Source of the DNA: Macrosoma leucophasiata
Taxonomy: Eukaryota; Arthropoda; Insecta; Lepidoptera; Hedylidae
DNA length: 64,000 bases
Direction: 5' to 3'
Assembly: GCA_036365455.1 (NCBI GenBank)
Contig: JAWQUS010000004.1
Coordinates: forward strand, 5,959,501-6,023,500
Below, piece by piece: positions 20,621-31,916 of the stretch. Made by a program: the position numbers and the translations under genes. The notes below the pieces were generated by a model. It made no database searches. It was given only the letters and a program-made list of their open reading frames with translations, and had not been told where the DNA came from. Within the stretch, counting starts at the first letter, position 1; each line of letters begins with the position of its first letter.

Positions 20621-22761
20621 GTGCCAAAAAACTAAGTATTTTTCTTTTTCTTCTTTTTCTTCTTTCCTGATTACTGTGTAATAATTCAATTAATACTCAT
20701 ATAATCTACATCAAGCATGTGGTGGGTTCTGTAGTACTGGAATCGATACGCTATATCCTTGTAACGTGGAACAATCCAGACTAAAGAACATAGCACCTGG
20801 ATGTCTTAACGAATAAAGCTCAAACGACAATTTCAAAAAACCAGCTAAGCTTCTTTCAAGAAGCATTAGAAAAACATCGCATTTTAAAATCACCAATAGA
20901 CTTAGATTCTCAAAGAAAGCATTGCTACCTGAATGAAGCAGCTGCATCATTTAAATCGATCCTAGTTTCTGTCTTGCTCGAGCATTATGAAATTCAAATG
21001 ATTTGTCTCTTTTCCGATAAGACGTGTGATCTAGGACGGCAGAGCTAAAGTGAATGTCGCAAGGAGGTAGTTGATGTATTTGAATATGTCTAATAAATGA
21101 TATGAGATATTGTTCAGATGTCAGTCGGTTGCAAAAAGAATGTCTCCATGATAAACAGGATGGCATGGATTGCATGTGAAATGTATTATTGTTGTAAAAT
21201 GTCGTAATGTTTCTATGCCTATCGCGAAGAGATTTATTTAAATCAGAGACATATAAATTGTCATTAATTTTTTTTTATGTTGTGAAATGTTTCTACTTCA
21301 ATCTTATGTAATAATGGATATTTACCTTGATTAACGATCTAAACGCTCATCCAATTATTTTTTTAAGGAAAAATGGTAACTAAGTTTATCAACTTTTCTG
21401 TTATCAGTAACAGAGAAGTTACGAGTTACTAACAGAGTAACAGACAATGCATAAGTGGAACTACTGGTCGTAATGTGATACGTATGTATGTTAGGTAATG
21501 TAAGGTAGTACAAGCTTTCCCAAAATTCCTCTGAGAAAGGGAATAACAGTATGCGTAAAACTGAAATGTGTCCATGACAATGAGATCAATATATAGAGTA
21601 TCCACCGGAAACAAACAGCTGGTTCAGTCTTTAAATTGATTTGATAGAAATTATGTATGACGTTTTCACATAAGCTGACATGTTACTTTGGGAAATTGCA
21701 GGTAATTGTATGCAAAAATTGGAACCATGCTATCAAGGGGAATGTCCAGTCTAGTCATTTAGTATATATATCCGTCAATGGTCCATGAAGTCAATGAGCG
21801 AAGAAGGCGAGTTTGTGGTATAAAAGCGATATGCGAGAAGAGAAATGTGACTGTAGTTCCCTTTCATCAAGCCAATATCGAGACTCCCTTTCTTTCTCAT
21901 GTGTTTCGTCGTCACGAGCGAAGAGACTAGCACAAAGTTGACGCAGCCAACTTCACTCAGTAACCTTAAACTTTGCGCGAAAGTCACGGGCAAAAGCTAG
22001 TCGGTTGCAAAAAGTTGATGACAATAACTTCAATCTGGGTCCAAGACTGGTAACGTTCCTCAACTGAGGTCAACATTGCAACATCCGGGTCTTGGTCTCT
22101 AAATTTGGTACAAAGATTCCTATGACGTGGTGACAAGGGTCATTTCCTCTTAACTATTTATTTGGACCTTTCTTCTTTATATAAGAAATATGGATTTGGA
22201 TCAATTTTATTCTCTAGAACGCACGTGCATTTCTTATTGAACATCTCTTAACAAGTTTATGAAGTTCTTTCATTCGAAAATCTACTTTAAAATTAGTAAA
22301 GAGAACTCAATTCACATCGAATCCAACAGCCAACCAAATCAGCTGATTCCCAAGTCTTTGAACGCACACGTGTTCGGGTCAAATTTGCAATTTTTTTGCG
22401 AAGATTATCCCGTAAAAAATCTTTTCTTATGCGTTTGCGCAACACCGTGGGAAAGGCTTCGTGTACCCACGTGCTTGTTTTTACAACGTTTTACCTGAGT
22501 TGCATAAGAATGGTTCTGTATAGTGGATTTGGCGCGTATGATCCATGAAGATAGATTCTGGGTCCTATTGGGGTTCATCGGTGACATTATTTTGGATTAA
22601 TTTGAAGAAATAAACGTAGTCAATTGTAAGTGATTATCTAGAGAGGTAGGTACCTACTCATTGTCTACATATATCCAAGAAAAAGCTAATTCAGCTTCAG
22701 AATACCAGTAACTGAAAACATTTTTGAAAAAGATACATTTAATTCAAAGAAAATAAATTGC
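20621..22761. other. 2.1 kb without a recognised gene
   Basis: It holds CT-rich simple sequence (20640-20670) and a snap-back hairpin at 21391-21420. No open frame of note was seen. Confidence 0.5.
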
Positions 22762-22951
22762 TTATAAAATAAAAATGAATGTTTGTCTGTATTCCCTTTA
22801 AAGAATCGTAAACTACGCATTTGATCATGTGATGATCTTAAGCAAAGATTTGTGCATGAGCCCACGAAGGTTTCTGAGTTGGAAAATTCGACAGATGGCG
22901 CCACTGTCATTTTTAGTTGGTGGTGTAGCAACGCGCGCAGGGTTCAGCTGG
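22762..22951 (+). mobile_element. Probable non-autonomous Helitron
   Basis: ATAAAAATGAATGTTTGTCT, then GATCATGTGATGATCTTA, GCATGAGCCCACGAAGG and CGACAGATGGCGCC run to GCGCGCAGGGTTCAGCTGG. The end CTGG fits the Helitron CTRR rule and is followed by T. The exact 5' boundary is uncertain. Confidence 0.55.
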
Positions 22952-22973
22952 TAGGTTATAAAATATACAAGTA

Positions 22974-23120
22974 TCACAGAGGCATAACAACTTAGGTCTC
23001 AGGGGTGGATCATCTAAATTTGGACTTCCGGTTTTTATGTTGATGTCTATAGGCTTAAATTATTACTTAACATCCATGTGAACTGCACGGTTGTTTTCCA
23101 CCTTCGTTACATAAAAAAAA
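22974..23120 (+). repeat. SINE-A, 5'-truncated
   Basis: CACAGAGGCATAACAACTTAG to CCACCTTCGTTACATAAAAAAAA is the 3' half only. Confidence 0.75.
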
Positions 23121-24260
23121 CTTTGTCATAGCAAACGCCACAAGAACTCACACAAAAAAAAACCAGAGCACTTTAATTTCATAAAAATCTAGATTTCCCT
23201 CTGTTACAAAAATGTAGGCATAATCGTTAATGCCTCGTAGATGCCTGTTATATGATTCAAGTGCCTGACTCATACGGTTCCCACTGATGTCATTTTATAA
23301 ATGGTGATATAGTGTGTTAATGTAGAAAACCCATGTTTTATTCAACAAAACATAGGTAAAGCAAAAATTGTGTATGAATGTAACAGAAATAAGTCTTGCT
23401 TAGTCAGTAAGCAAAGATTTAATATTTCTGCTTAAATTATATGCGTCACTGGAAAAGCAAAATCACTAAAGCGCCAAAAGTGCATTTTACAGGAGAGCAA
23501 TTTAAAGTTTTTATTTTTCTTCAAACCGGCATATCTCTGTTTCTTGTATTCCAATTGAAATATGCCTAAGGGAAAAAATCTTTGTTGTATTTTTATCTAC
23601 GTTATGAAATAGACATATTGCCTAATATTCTTATATTTACGAAGATAGCGTCGCTTTAGTATAAATGCTCTCACCACTTCGTAAGGCAAAAGCTACATAG
23701 TTAGTTATAGTATACTTAGTGAGGAATTGTAGAGAATTGCAGCAAATACAGGGAAATTAAACATACATATTGCACCAAAAATCAACTTTTATTTGTTGTT
23801 GCCAAATTATCATAATGATAAAATGTAATCAACTTATTTAACAGAATAAACACTTGAAGAAAATCACTTGAAGATTACCACAGCTTTATTCACCAGAAGA
23901 TTAGTTAACTTCAATATTTACATATTTCGAATAATAACCAAAGACAAAATTAACAATACCACCTCACATTTTTTATGAAACATCAGAAATTGGACTAATA
24001 AAATCTGAATCAACCGAATTCGATACGGTCGCAAGTAAAATGAAACAAAAACTAGTGCATCCAATCGGTCAGACGTTGTCGTGTGCTGTCTCAAATCCAC
24101 TTTTAAGGTAACTTTTGTTTCAGATTTTCTTGGACAATAGCCTTTATTGCTAAAAATGCTTGCAAGCAGCGCTGTAAAGGATTTCTCAGGCACAGGCATT
24201 ACCCTGTTAATAAACCCCGTGTTAATAGAGGTCTCAGTTCTTGAGACGATCTTAAGATCA
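23121..24260. other. 1.1 kb without a recognised gene
   Basis: The 133-codon minus-strand frame (23918-24319) has no recognisable domain, and its 5' end lies inside the palindrome at 24261. ACTAGTGCATCCAATCGGTC at 24052 recurs as ACTGGTGCAGCCAATCGGTC at 25076, hinting at an unrecognised repeat. Confidence 0.4.
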
Positions 24261-24306
24261 CGTTTCTCCATACTAAATATTGAGATATATTTAGTATGGA
24301 GAAACG
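24261..24306. repeat. Perfect snap-back palindrome
   Basis: CGTTTCTCCATACTAAATAT and its exact reverse complement (24287-24306) are separated by 6 nt (TGAGAT). The arms are 20 bp without a mismatch. Confidence 0.9.
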
Positions 24307-24363
24307 ACATATAAGACACGTTTGTTTAGCAGCCCACCGGCGGGCCCCTGCCGTAATGACACA

Positions 24364-24935
24364 TAGTAGTGTTCAGCACTATCGTGTTTCGGTCGGGCGG
24401 TAATATACGGTCCCGTAATTTTCGACACAGAGACATAATACCTTAGGCCACAGTGGCAACGCATCTACATTGCAATCTCTGGTTTCATGTATAAATGTAC
24501 ATTATAGACTACATAAGTATTACTTATAATAATAATGGCAATCCATTATTCGTCCCACTGCTGGGCACGAGTCTCTCACTTTTTGGGGGGAGGCTTGAAG
24601 CTTACTCCACCACGCTGCTCCAATGCGGATTGGTGGAGGTGGGTTGGTTAGTAGCCAACCCGCTGTCGGATGTTTTCAAACCGCCCTTAAGGCCTCCGAC
24701 AAGGTTTAGCAACCTCGAGCGACAGCTTAACATGGCCTCCGTAGCACGGAAACGCGCAATAATTTGCCACTAGCGGTCACCCATCACACTACCGGACCGC
24801 GCCCGTAGTGCTTAACCGAGTAGATCGCCTATGATCTACACCAGCCGCCGGGCCAGGCGCGCTTCTTACTACTACTTATTACTAACAATAAATGTAAACT
24901 GTATGCTTGTTTGCCACTTCATGACATAAAAAAAA
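24364..24935 (+). repeat. SINE-A copy split by a 5S-SINE
   Basis: The first part, 24364-24515, runs from TAGTGTTCAGCACTATCGTG to the SINE middle. It resumes at about 24868-24935 with AATGTAAACTGTATGCTTG and TTCATGACATAAAAAAAA. Confidence 0.7.
24529..24866 (-). repeat. 5S-headed SINE inside SINE-A
   Basis: Its (AAT)n tail and CCCACTGCTGGGCACGAG are at the left. The 5S-like head (CGGTCACCCATCACACTACC, then GCGCCCGTAGTGCTTAACC) and GCGCGCTTC are at the right. About 60 bp in the middle (24713-24760) differs from other copies. The orientation is minus. Confidence 0.8.
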
Positions 24936-25601
24936 TATTTTACTCAGTACAAAACGGTACTCTAAAAAAAAATAACACTCGAAGCCGAATTTAGAAAACA
25001 ACAAAGTTGTTATTATGCCATAAAATTCACATTCGCAGCTGAAACGTTGGTTAACACCAAGTTAACGTATAAAAAACTGGTGCAGCCAATCGGTCAGTAC
25101 GTTATGTCGCGTGCCGTCCAATGATCTAAGTCAGCGTTCCCCAAACAGTGGATCATCGGCATCGGTACAAACAAAAACTGAGTTCCAGAATGTAAGCAGT
25201 TTAACCAGGAAGAAAGGATGGCGATCGTAGTGCAATGCATTGCTACTGATCCCATAGTTATATTATTCTGAAAGAGACAAACAAGAACACTGTACATGTT
25301 TATAGCTTGGGTAAGTAAATACTAGCCTATAAATATCAAAGATTTCAATGTAGAAGCTGTTTTAAGCTGATAATGGCTGATATTATGCCGCTGTGCCAGA
25401 ATACTCTTCAAGCAACAATGGGATCATGTAATGAGGCGATGCCTACGCCATTGAGCTTTGCCACCAGTAAAAAACTGTGTTGATATTCTAAAAGATAATG
25501 TTAAAAAAGCTATTCAGGATAACCATGAGCAAATAAGCCAATATCCTTTTTTGCAAATGACAGTTGTTTGTAATGATACCTATGACGATCCGTTAATTAA
25601 A
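24936..25601. other. Unannotated DNA with a small SINE-A relic
   Basis: GAGGCGATGCCTACGCC and GCTTTGCCACCAGTAA at 25432-25475 are a minus-strand SINE-A 5' end. GCGTTCCCCAAACAGTGG near 25130 resembles a hAT-type end but has no partner. Confidence 0.45.
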
Positions 25602-25642
25602 GTGGAAATTTTCTAATGCCCGGTGCATTAGAAAATTTCCAC
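25602..25642. repeat. Perfect snap-back palindrome
   Basis: GTGGAAATTTTCTAATGC and its exact complement at 25625-25642 are separated by CCGGT. The arms are 18 bp. Confidence 0.9.
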
Positions 25643-25655
25643 TACCAGCAAAAAA

Positions 25656-25895
25656 GAAATTGTATGTATCTTCACGCCAGGTCCCTAACGGGGTAGGCAG
25701 AGAGTCCTACCTCTCGTGCCTCATCTACTTTCATCATTCTCTTCATACATGCACGCCGATTCCTAAGACTTTTGACCGCACCATCCGACAGAACTTGACC
25801 TATTTGGTCATGGTAAGTCAGTCTTGGTCTTCCTGGGCCTCTGCAACCATTCGCATTGTGTATCTGTTTAGTCATTCGCTCATTCGAAGTCAGAA
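25656..25895 (-). pseudogene. Non-LTR RT C-terminal fragment
   Basis: The minus strand codes GCRGPGRPRLTYHDQIGQVL, AVKSLRNRRACMKRMM and VDEAREV. A deletion removes the CQDRDIWRST part, and the reading resumes at LSAYPVRDLA. The 3' end is GGCGTGAAGATACATACA. Same family as 10549 and 42505. Confidence 0.7.
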
Positions 25896-26889
25896 AAGAA
25901 ACTTCTGAAATATAATGGGAAAACAGCGTCTTTTTGAATAGTAATGCGAATAAAACTACCCAGATCAGGGCACGCTTTTTAAGAACCGTTCTTTTAAGTA
26001 ATGCTGTTAAAGCGACACGTTAGCTGTTGAAAAAATCAACGGAATTAGCGTGAAGAAGTGCGCTCCGTCACGCAATGATCTCGGGATAGGATAGGTTTAA
26101 GGTCAATGATATTGCACTTGGTGTAAATAATGTGGGAATGCTCAAAAATTGAGGTAAATCTTTAGGATACAGCCTATTTTGATTTCTGTACGGCGGTAAT
26201 TTAGATATTGGTGACAGATTGCATGAGAATAAACACGGTATCTTACAAATGTAATTCCTGAAGGGGTAGGCAGAGGTAAATGCATGCAACCATACATGCA
26301 AACACACATGACTTGCCGGTTAGGTACGTTAAGGGTGATTAGGATATCATGGGAGGATAAATTACTTTCAGATAATTATTTATACAAAAAATTTACGTCA
26401 CCTACGTAAGGAAAACATACTAGACTGTATTCTTTACAAATATTTATCTTACTTTGTATCATTGACACATTATTTATACCAAGTGCAATATCAGTGACCT
26501 TAAATGTATGCTATGTAATATATTAGAAATGCCCATTAAAAAAAACGTGTTATAGGATTTGGCATATCTAACCATTTTTTCTTTACTCTCTTCTCTTTTC
26601 TCATTTCTTCTTATGTGTATAATTCAAAGTCATTGCAAAGAAAAATACTGTAATATAATTTACTGCTAAGTTTATTGCAGTCCTTGTGTGTAATGTACCT
26701 AATAATTATCGATTCATTTTAATTAGCTGTAACATATTTGTTTTGATTAACTACACATATCCGATAGGTCTCACGATTGATTGTTGATGTCATGTTTTTC
26801 CGCATTTAGCGCCAGGGTTTAATAAATGGCTTGGAAAGATGTGTCATAGGAAATCTTCAATGTGAATGTGATGCGAGTAACAGGCTATT
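25896..26889. other. 1 kb without a recognised gene
   Basis: CTGAAGGGGTAGGCAGAGGTAAATGC near 26256-26281 matches the SINE-B tail (minus strand) and is probably a short relic. Nothing else was recognised. Confidence 0.45.
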
Positions 26890-26986
26890 TTTTAATGGAC
26901 TCGTGTAGGCGGTACGTCTCGAGACGGTACGAGTCTACTTCAAATGGCAATCAGAGTGAGCAGAGGGCGCTCTCAGCCTAAATAAA
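26890..26986 (+). repeat. Dispersed repeat with CGTCTCGAGACG palindrome, second copy
   Basis: GTAGGCGGTACGTCTCGAGA, CGAGTCTACTTCAAATGGCA and GCAGAGGGCGCTCTCAGCCT align with 2598-2692. Confidence 0.55.
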
Positions 26987-27341
26987 ATTATAACGTTATC
27001 TAACAATTTTCAAATTGTGCAGTTTATATTTTTATTCAACCGGTACTTTAACAAATTTGTTGAAGCTAAAGTAAGATGACGAAACCCAGCCTAAGGTTTC
27101 TTCGGTATTTCAATATCCGGTATTGAAATACCGAAGTAAGAACCATGAGAAATCAATGGGTCAGAAGGTCAATTTTTTAGACTGTCAAGTTAAACAATCT
27201 GCCAAAAAAATGTTAACATCCGTTCTCACATACTTAAAAGATGACATTATATTTTAATCTTGATATTTCATACAATTTCATAATGCACATTATAAAATTA
27301 GATCGTATTGACTCAAGACAATCTAAATCTAAATCTAAACT

Positions 27342-27696
27342 TCTAAACTAATATTATATAGAGGTAATATTTTTTTGTTTGTTTGTTTGTTTGTAATGAA
27401 TAGGCTCAATAACTACAGGACCGATTTTAAAAATTCTTTCACTATTCGAAAGCTACATTATCCACGGGCAACATATGCTGTACTTTATTTTGATGAAAAA
27501 ATAGGGTTCCGTAAGATATTTGGGTTTTTCAGACACAAGGTGTAAAAAATCAACCAGAAAAGTTACTTATTTTGCGTACGCTCTATAAAAGATATCGAGG
27601 AAGACTTTAGGCTATATCTATGTATAATAATCACGCTCAGACGAATAGGAGAGGGTAGGCAACATTGCACCGCGCGAAGCCGGGGCGGGACGCTAG
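27342..27696 (+). mobile_element. Non-autonomous Helitron
   Basis: It starts TCTAAACTAATATTATATAG and ends GAAGCCGGGGCGGGACGCTAG before T. AACTACAGGACCGATTTTAAA, AAGCTACATTATCCACGGGC and GGGTTCCGTAAGATATTTGG are characteristic internal parts of a common lepidopteran Helitron. A short CTAAAT tandem lies just upstream. Confidence 0.8.
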
Positions 27697-27827
27697 TCGA
27701 AAAAAAAACAGTTCTATTGTATTATTTCTTGTTTGAATAAAGATTATTTCTTACGATTGGTGTAATTCGTTTCCATTGATGTTTGTGCTTACAATTTAAG
27801 TATTGAGTATAAAATAAAGTAGGGTTT

Positions 27828-28109
27828 TTACTAGTGCTAGAGCTCCAGTGACGGAGCTCGCGGGCGTAGGCACCACAGCATCACTTAGTATGTTTGTCGC
27901 TAAAAAGTAGTGTTCAGCACTATCGTGTTCCGGTCAGGTGGTAATGTACGGCCCTGTAATTCCCGGCACAGAGGCATAACACCTTAGGCCTCAGGAGTGG
28001 TAACGCATCTGCATTTTGACCTCTGGTGTTTGTGTGGGTGTCTATAGGCTGCAGTCATCACTTAATTGAACTGCATACTTGTTTGCCATTTCGATTAAAT
28101 AACAAAAAA
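27828..28109 (+). repeat. SINE-A copy, full length
   Basis: TAGAGCTCCAGTGACGGAGC through CGGTCAGGTGGTAATGTACG to GCATACTTGTTTGCC…AACAAAAAA. A 9-bp deletion after CACTTAA removes part of the usual CATCAATGTG. Confidence 0.85.
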
Positions 28110-28189
28110 GGTATAAGTTTGTAATGTAGCGATTTGTTATTTATTAGATACGTTACGAAAAGTTTCTTTGCGTCGGAACGCGTTAATCA

Positions 28190-28532
28190 TTACTGGAGGA
28201 GAATTCTTCCACTAGTGCAGTCAGTCAACCAAATGATGGTTCCACGATAAAACTAAGGACGGCCCTGTAATTTCCGGCACAGAGGCATAACACCTTAAGC
28301 CTCAGGAGTACGCATCAGCATTTTGACCTTGGTCTTTTTGTGAGTGTCTATAGGCTGCAGTCATCACTTAACATCAATGTGAACTGCATGCTTGTTTGCC
28401 ATTTTTATTACATAAAAAAAGGACCACAATTATGGCGTATTCTCCCCAAATGACGCACAATACTGTTGCGGCAATCTTTGGGGAAGACTTTTATCCAGCA
28501 GGCTTTAGGCTAAAGTGATGATTATTTGATGG
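28190..28532 (+). repeat. Repeat D copy split by SINE-A
   Basis: The left part, GGAGGAGAATTCTTCCACTA to ACGATAAAACTA (28190-28254), and the right part, ACAATTATGGCGTATTCTCC to TTAGGCTAAAGTGATGATTA (28425-28532), are one element interrupted by a SINE-A. Confidence 0.7.
28258..28420 (+). repeat. 5'-truncated SINE-A inside repeat D
   Basis: It runs from CGGCCCTGTAATTTCCGGC to TTTTTATTACATAAAAAAA. AAGGAC occurs at both edges (28255-28260 and 28419-28424), a likely short target duplication. Confidence 0.8.
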
Positions 28533-28968
28533 CCGTTAAAAAGAACATGAGAGTTGATTAAACTACAGGTTTACTAAAAGACCAAACGATATAAAAAATC
28601 GAAGCCGTAGTCGAAGGTGAAACAGTTGTAAGCTATTTACTGATAGAATACTTGTAAATTCTGATATTTAAAATATTTTTAACTCTTAAAAAAACTTTAC
28701 AAAATTAACTTTTTTTTTATTCCGATGAAGTTAAATACCATTAACCACCAGCAAATTTTTTCAAAACATTTTTCACTAATAGCTGGAGTTAGTTATTATC
28801 AACGTGGACTTGTTTTTTTAACAGAAATAAGTTGGTAGTAGATACCTCAAGATGGTTTAACGAGAAGCGACTACTTGCTATTCATGAATAAATCCAAGGT
28901 CTTCAGGCTTAGGAAGACTTATAAACTGTCCAACTATTAGATTGTCACAATATAAAACAAATTGACAT
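28533..28968. other. Unannotated AT-rich DNA
   Basis: Nothing recognised. Confidence 0.5.
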
Positions 28969-28980
28969 TGCTATAATTAT

Positions 28981-29210
28981 TGTTTTATATTATTTCGCAT
29001 TAACACATGCTTGTGAAATATATTTTATCTTTAAAGAAAAATGGAAAGAAAAATTTGACTTCAGGCGAGACTCGAACTCGCGACCTACTGGGAATCTAGT
29101 CCAGCCGCTCTTCCAATTGAGCTACTGAAGCCCTGCCCGATTTGTCAAATCTTTCCTTCACATCTATTGCATTGCTTTATGGTAGCAGCAGCGCCATCTA
29201 TTACCAACTA
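28981..29210 (-). repeat. tRNA-SINE-L copy, simple orientation
   Basis: On the minus strand the order is leader (AGTTGGTAATAGATGGCGCT, GTGAAGGAAAGATTTGAC), tRNA-like body (29057-29132), then a tail with TTTTTCTTTCCATTTTTC, TATATTTCACAAGCATGTG and GCGAAATAATATAAAACA. TGCTATAATTAT (28969-28980) and TGCTATAATTGT (29211-29222) form an 11/12-bp target duplication. This copy defines the normal layout of the family. Confidence 0.75.
29057..29132 (-). other. tRNA-like body of tRNA-SINE-L
   Basis: Essentially identical in sequence to 14527-14603: GGCTTCA/TGAAGTC acceptor, AGCTCAATTGG A box and GAGTTCGAG B box. Confidence 0.7.
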
Positions 29211-29399
29211 TGCTATAATTGTACAATACGGAATATATTTATAGACTACTTTGTGTTATAGCCGTAATAACTTGGGTCTTCACAGCATTTAAGCGTCCGT
29301 CATTATGCTCTTGATCACTGTCGTAAAGTACGTTTAATTGATATTCAAGCCATTGTTCACTTTAGTCCCGTTCATATTTATGTAAATTACCAATTATAG

Positions 29400-30320
29400 T
29401 ACCTATCGCTTGAATTTTAAAGTCGAAAATTCTGCAACAGCTCCAAGAGCTTACCAGGATGATTCTATCACCAGGTGACAGGAATTCCATTGATATTCTA
29501 ATAAAAATACAATCCTTGTTGATCTCAAACAAACGTCAGAAGACATTCTCTTTTGTGAAACGGTTCTTGCATACAATAGGACAATACAAGGACGAATTTC
29601 GTTCACTCCATTAAAATGCTATTACAGAAATTCGTTTCGATTCCACAATAAGCTAGCCCAACTTTATTGTGAGGATAATAACGTTGATATTCCATTATCT
29701 AGTTATTGTAAACCATGTAAGGTTAGAACTTGGTTGACCATACATGGGAAATGTATTAGAATTCTTTCTAACAGTTATTTGCTATGGAAACGCTTATAAA
29801 TTGCATAATACTATGTTGTCTGCCTTGGCGGAGTTCAGAGAAACGTTTATTATAACGATTCATATTTTGATTAAGGTGTATATAATATTCACACATACAT
29901 ACACATACACCCAAGCACACTCAATCATCACTCATTCACACTCGAACACTCATGCACACTACACTCAAACACTCATTCACACTCAAACTCTCATTCACAC
30001 TCTCACATTGGATCGTCCATCGATCATCCCAATACCGATTCATGATGTATTCTAAGGTTTTCGCCAGCTTCATTACTCATGCTCATTTTTTTATCTTATT
30101 AATTTAATTTAAATTGTAATGTACTTAACTATTTTTATTTATATTTTTTTTTTCTCAAATTACCGAACGGTTGTCTTGTTTTTATTTTAATAGAAATATG
30201 TACGGAAATATTTAAGGACCACTGCGATACAAGCCTAGCTTAGTGCAGGGTCCATTGTAAATGTTTACGCTTATATAAGAACAATGTTTAATATAGAATA
30301 AATAAAAAAAATAAATAAAA
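29400..30320 (+). other. Possible non-LTR 3' end with polyadenylation signal
   Basis: An open stretch near 29440-29610 codes DRNSIDILIKIQSLLISNK and similar residues in a frame that stops at 29611. No domain was recognised. The right end has GGACCACTGCGATACAAGCC, then AATAAA near 30298 and an A-rich TAAA tail, which looks like a LINE or mRNA 3' end. The tandem at 29889-30003 lies inside. Confidence 0.3.
29889..30003 (+). repeat. Degenerate CA-rich tandem repeat
   Basis: Units like CACTCATTCACACTCAAA recur with a period near 18 bp, preceded by CATACACATACA. The threonine/histidine-rich open frame over it is a by-product of the repeat. Confidence 0.8.
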
Positions 30321-31016
30321 AAATATGTAGGTATGAATGTCACGTCACGTACCGCACGGAGTAAGCAGAGTATTCATCTCTAAATATCTTGGTACAAGTA
30401 CTTACAAACCTCTCGTATCTGTTGTTCGAAATTCTGGATTCCACCTTTGGTCAGTCGACCTCCTTCAGTCAATCGCTCACTTCTGAGTATCCTGATGACC
30501 CAATCTCAATCCGTTTTCTCGTAGATGAGCTGCCTCCATCTCCCATGATCGTAAGTATCTACTGTGTATGGCGTCATATAGCTGGATGTTAAGTTGTTGG
30601 GTAACCTTGCCTGACGACCTTTTTAGACTCTAACTTCTTTGCCGGTTATTACTTTCTTTGGATTACCGTCGGATTTCCTAGCGATTTGCCCGAAATATGA
30701 TTGACTGTAGGCATAGGATGGAAAGTATCTGTTTCGTTTTCAGCTCGTCGAATATTCAGAATACTTTCCAAGCAATGCGCAACATCCACCGCTAGCACAA
30801 CATCTCAAAAGCATCAACTGCTTACAGGGTCCAAGATGACTCATAGGTGGCATATTAAGGACAAGAAAAGTAAAGATGTAAACAAAGTCAATAGAAATTC
30901 AGTAAGGTCCTGGAGAAACAACGAATACAGACTTTTATTCTATAAATTTAAGAGTGTCTTCACATTGGCTGTTCGTGGCTTGATGTATTCATCATATCAT
31001 TATGTATACATCGTAG
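30321..31016. other. Unannotated DNA
   Basis: The 106-codon frame at 30701-31021 shows no domain. CACGTCACGTACCGCACGGA near 30340 is not assigned. Confidence 0.45.
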
Positions 31017-31152
31017 GGTGAGATTCACACACCGCACAACGACTTTAATTTGAGCAAAGTACGCTTAGAACCGTCAAAACCCCTACTGTACTGACAGTTC
31101 TAAGCATACTTTTCTCAAAGTTAGCCGTAGTGCGGTCTGTGAATCTCACACT
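31017..31152. mobile_element. Palindromic MITE, GTGAGATTCACA ends
   Basis: GGTGAGATTCACACACCGCA at the left is matched in reverse by TGCGGTCTGTGAATCTCACA at the right. The inner parts pair as well (GAGCAAAGTACGCTTAGAAC with GTTCTAAGCATACTTTTCTC), so the 136 bp fold into one long hairpin. The short size and whole-length palindrome define a MITE. The target duplication is unclear. Confidence 0.75.
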
Positions 31153-31916
31153 TGATTCCCTCTAAAAGAAATACAAGGAAAAACGTGATTCTTAGCATGA
31201 AATATGAGACATTGAAGAATCAATAAGACTCCTCAAAAGGCTCGATACTATTAGAACCGCGACCGTACGCATCAAAGATGATATATCACAAAACAAGTCC
31301 ACCCCAGGTATTTTTTTCCTCACTATCTATTAATATATCTGAACCACAATGCATCCACGGTCCGTAAACCACAACAAACGATTGACCCGAGATCATATCG
31401 GTTGCTCTTTACGAACCATTGTTGATAGCAGGATGCAAGGGAGAAAATAGGATGGCGTAATTGTGAACTTTCGGTATAATAGCTAAGATGCTATGGTTAG
31501 GGGAACAGTTATAAATGATTATTTAGGTTCCATCAAAAGCTTAAACATCTTTTTACGTTTTCATAAAAAAGTTCTTGCAGTTTACGATACTTCTTCGTTG
31601 CCATGATTTTAGGGGAAGGCACTATGAAAAAGAACAGTGACTTAATCTTTATGAGCTCTTTCTGCAGAATTTATATAATATTTCTGGAAAAAAATCTTGC
31701 ATATGAAAATATTATATCTGATATTCTGCACGAAGTCACTTTTTTTCTTTCCATTTTTCTATTTCTGAATGATTATTATATTTCTTTTGCTGTAAGTAGG
31801 TTGTAACCCAACAATACATTACAACCAATACCAATGTAATAAAAAAAGTTTGTTTTAATGGGTTGTAAGTAGGGCTTTTTAATGGAAATAAAATAATTAA
31901 GTTAAGACATAAATAC
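31153..31916. other. Unannotated DNA
   Basis: Nothing recognised. Confidence 0.5.

Noticed and set aside
23918..24319. 133-codon open frame on the minus strand
   Set aside because: Its 5' end lies inside a snap-back palindrome and it shows no domain or coding signature.
29889..30003. CRISPR-like array or low-complexity protein (THTHS-rich)
   Set aside because: The period is irregular, no spacers are present and the organism is an animal; it is simple CA-rich tandem sequence.
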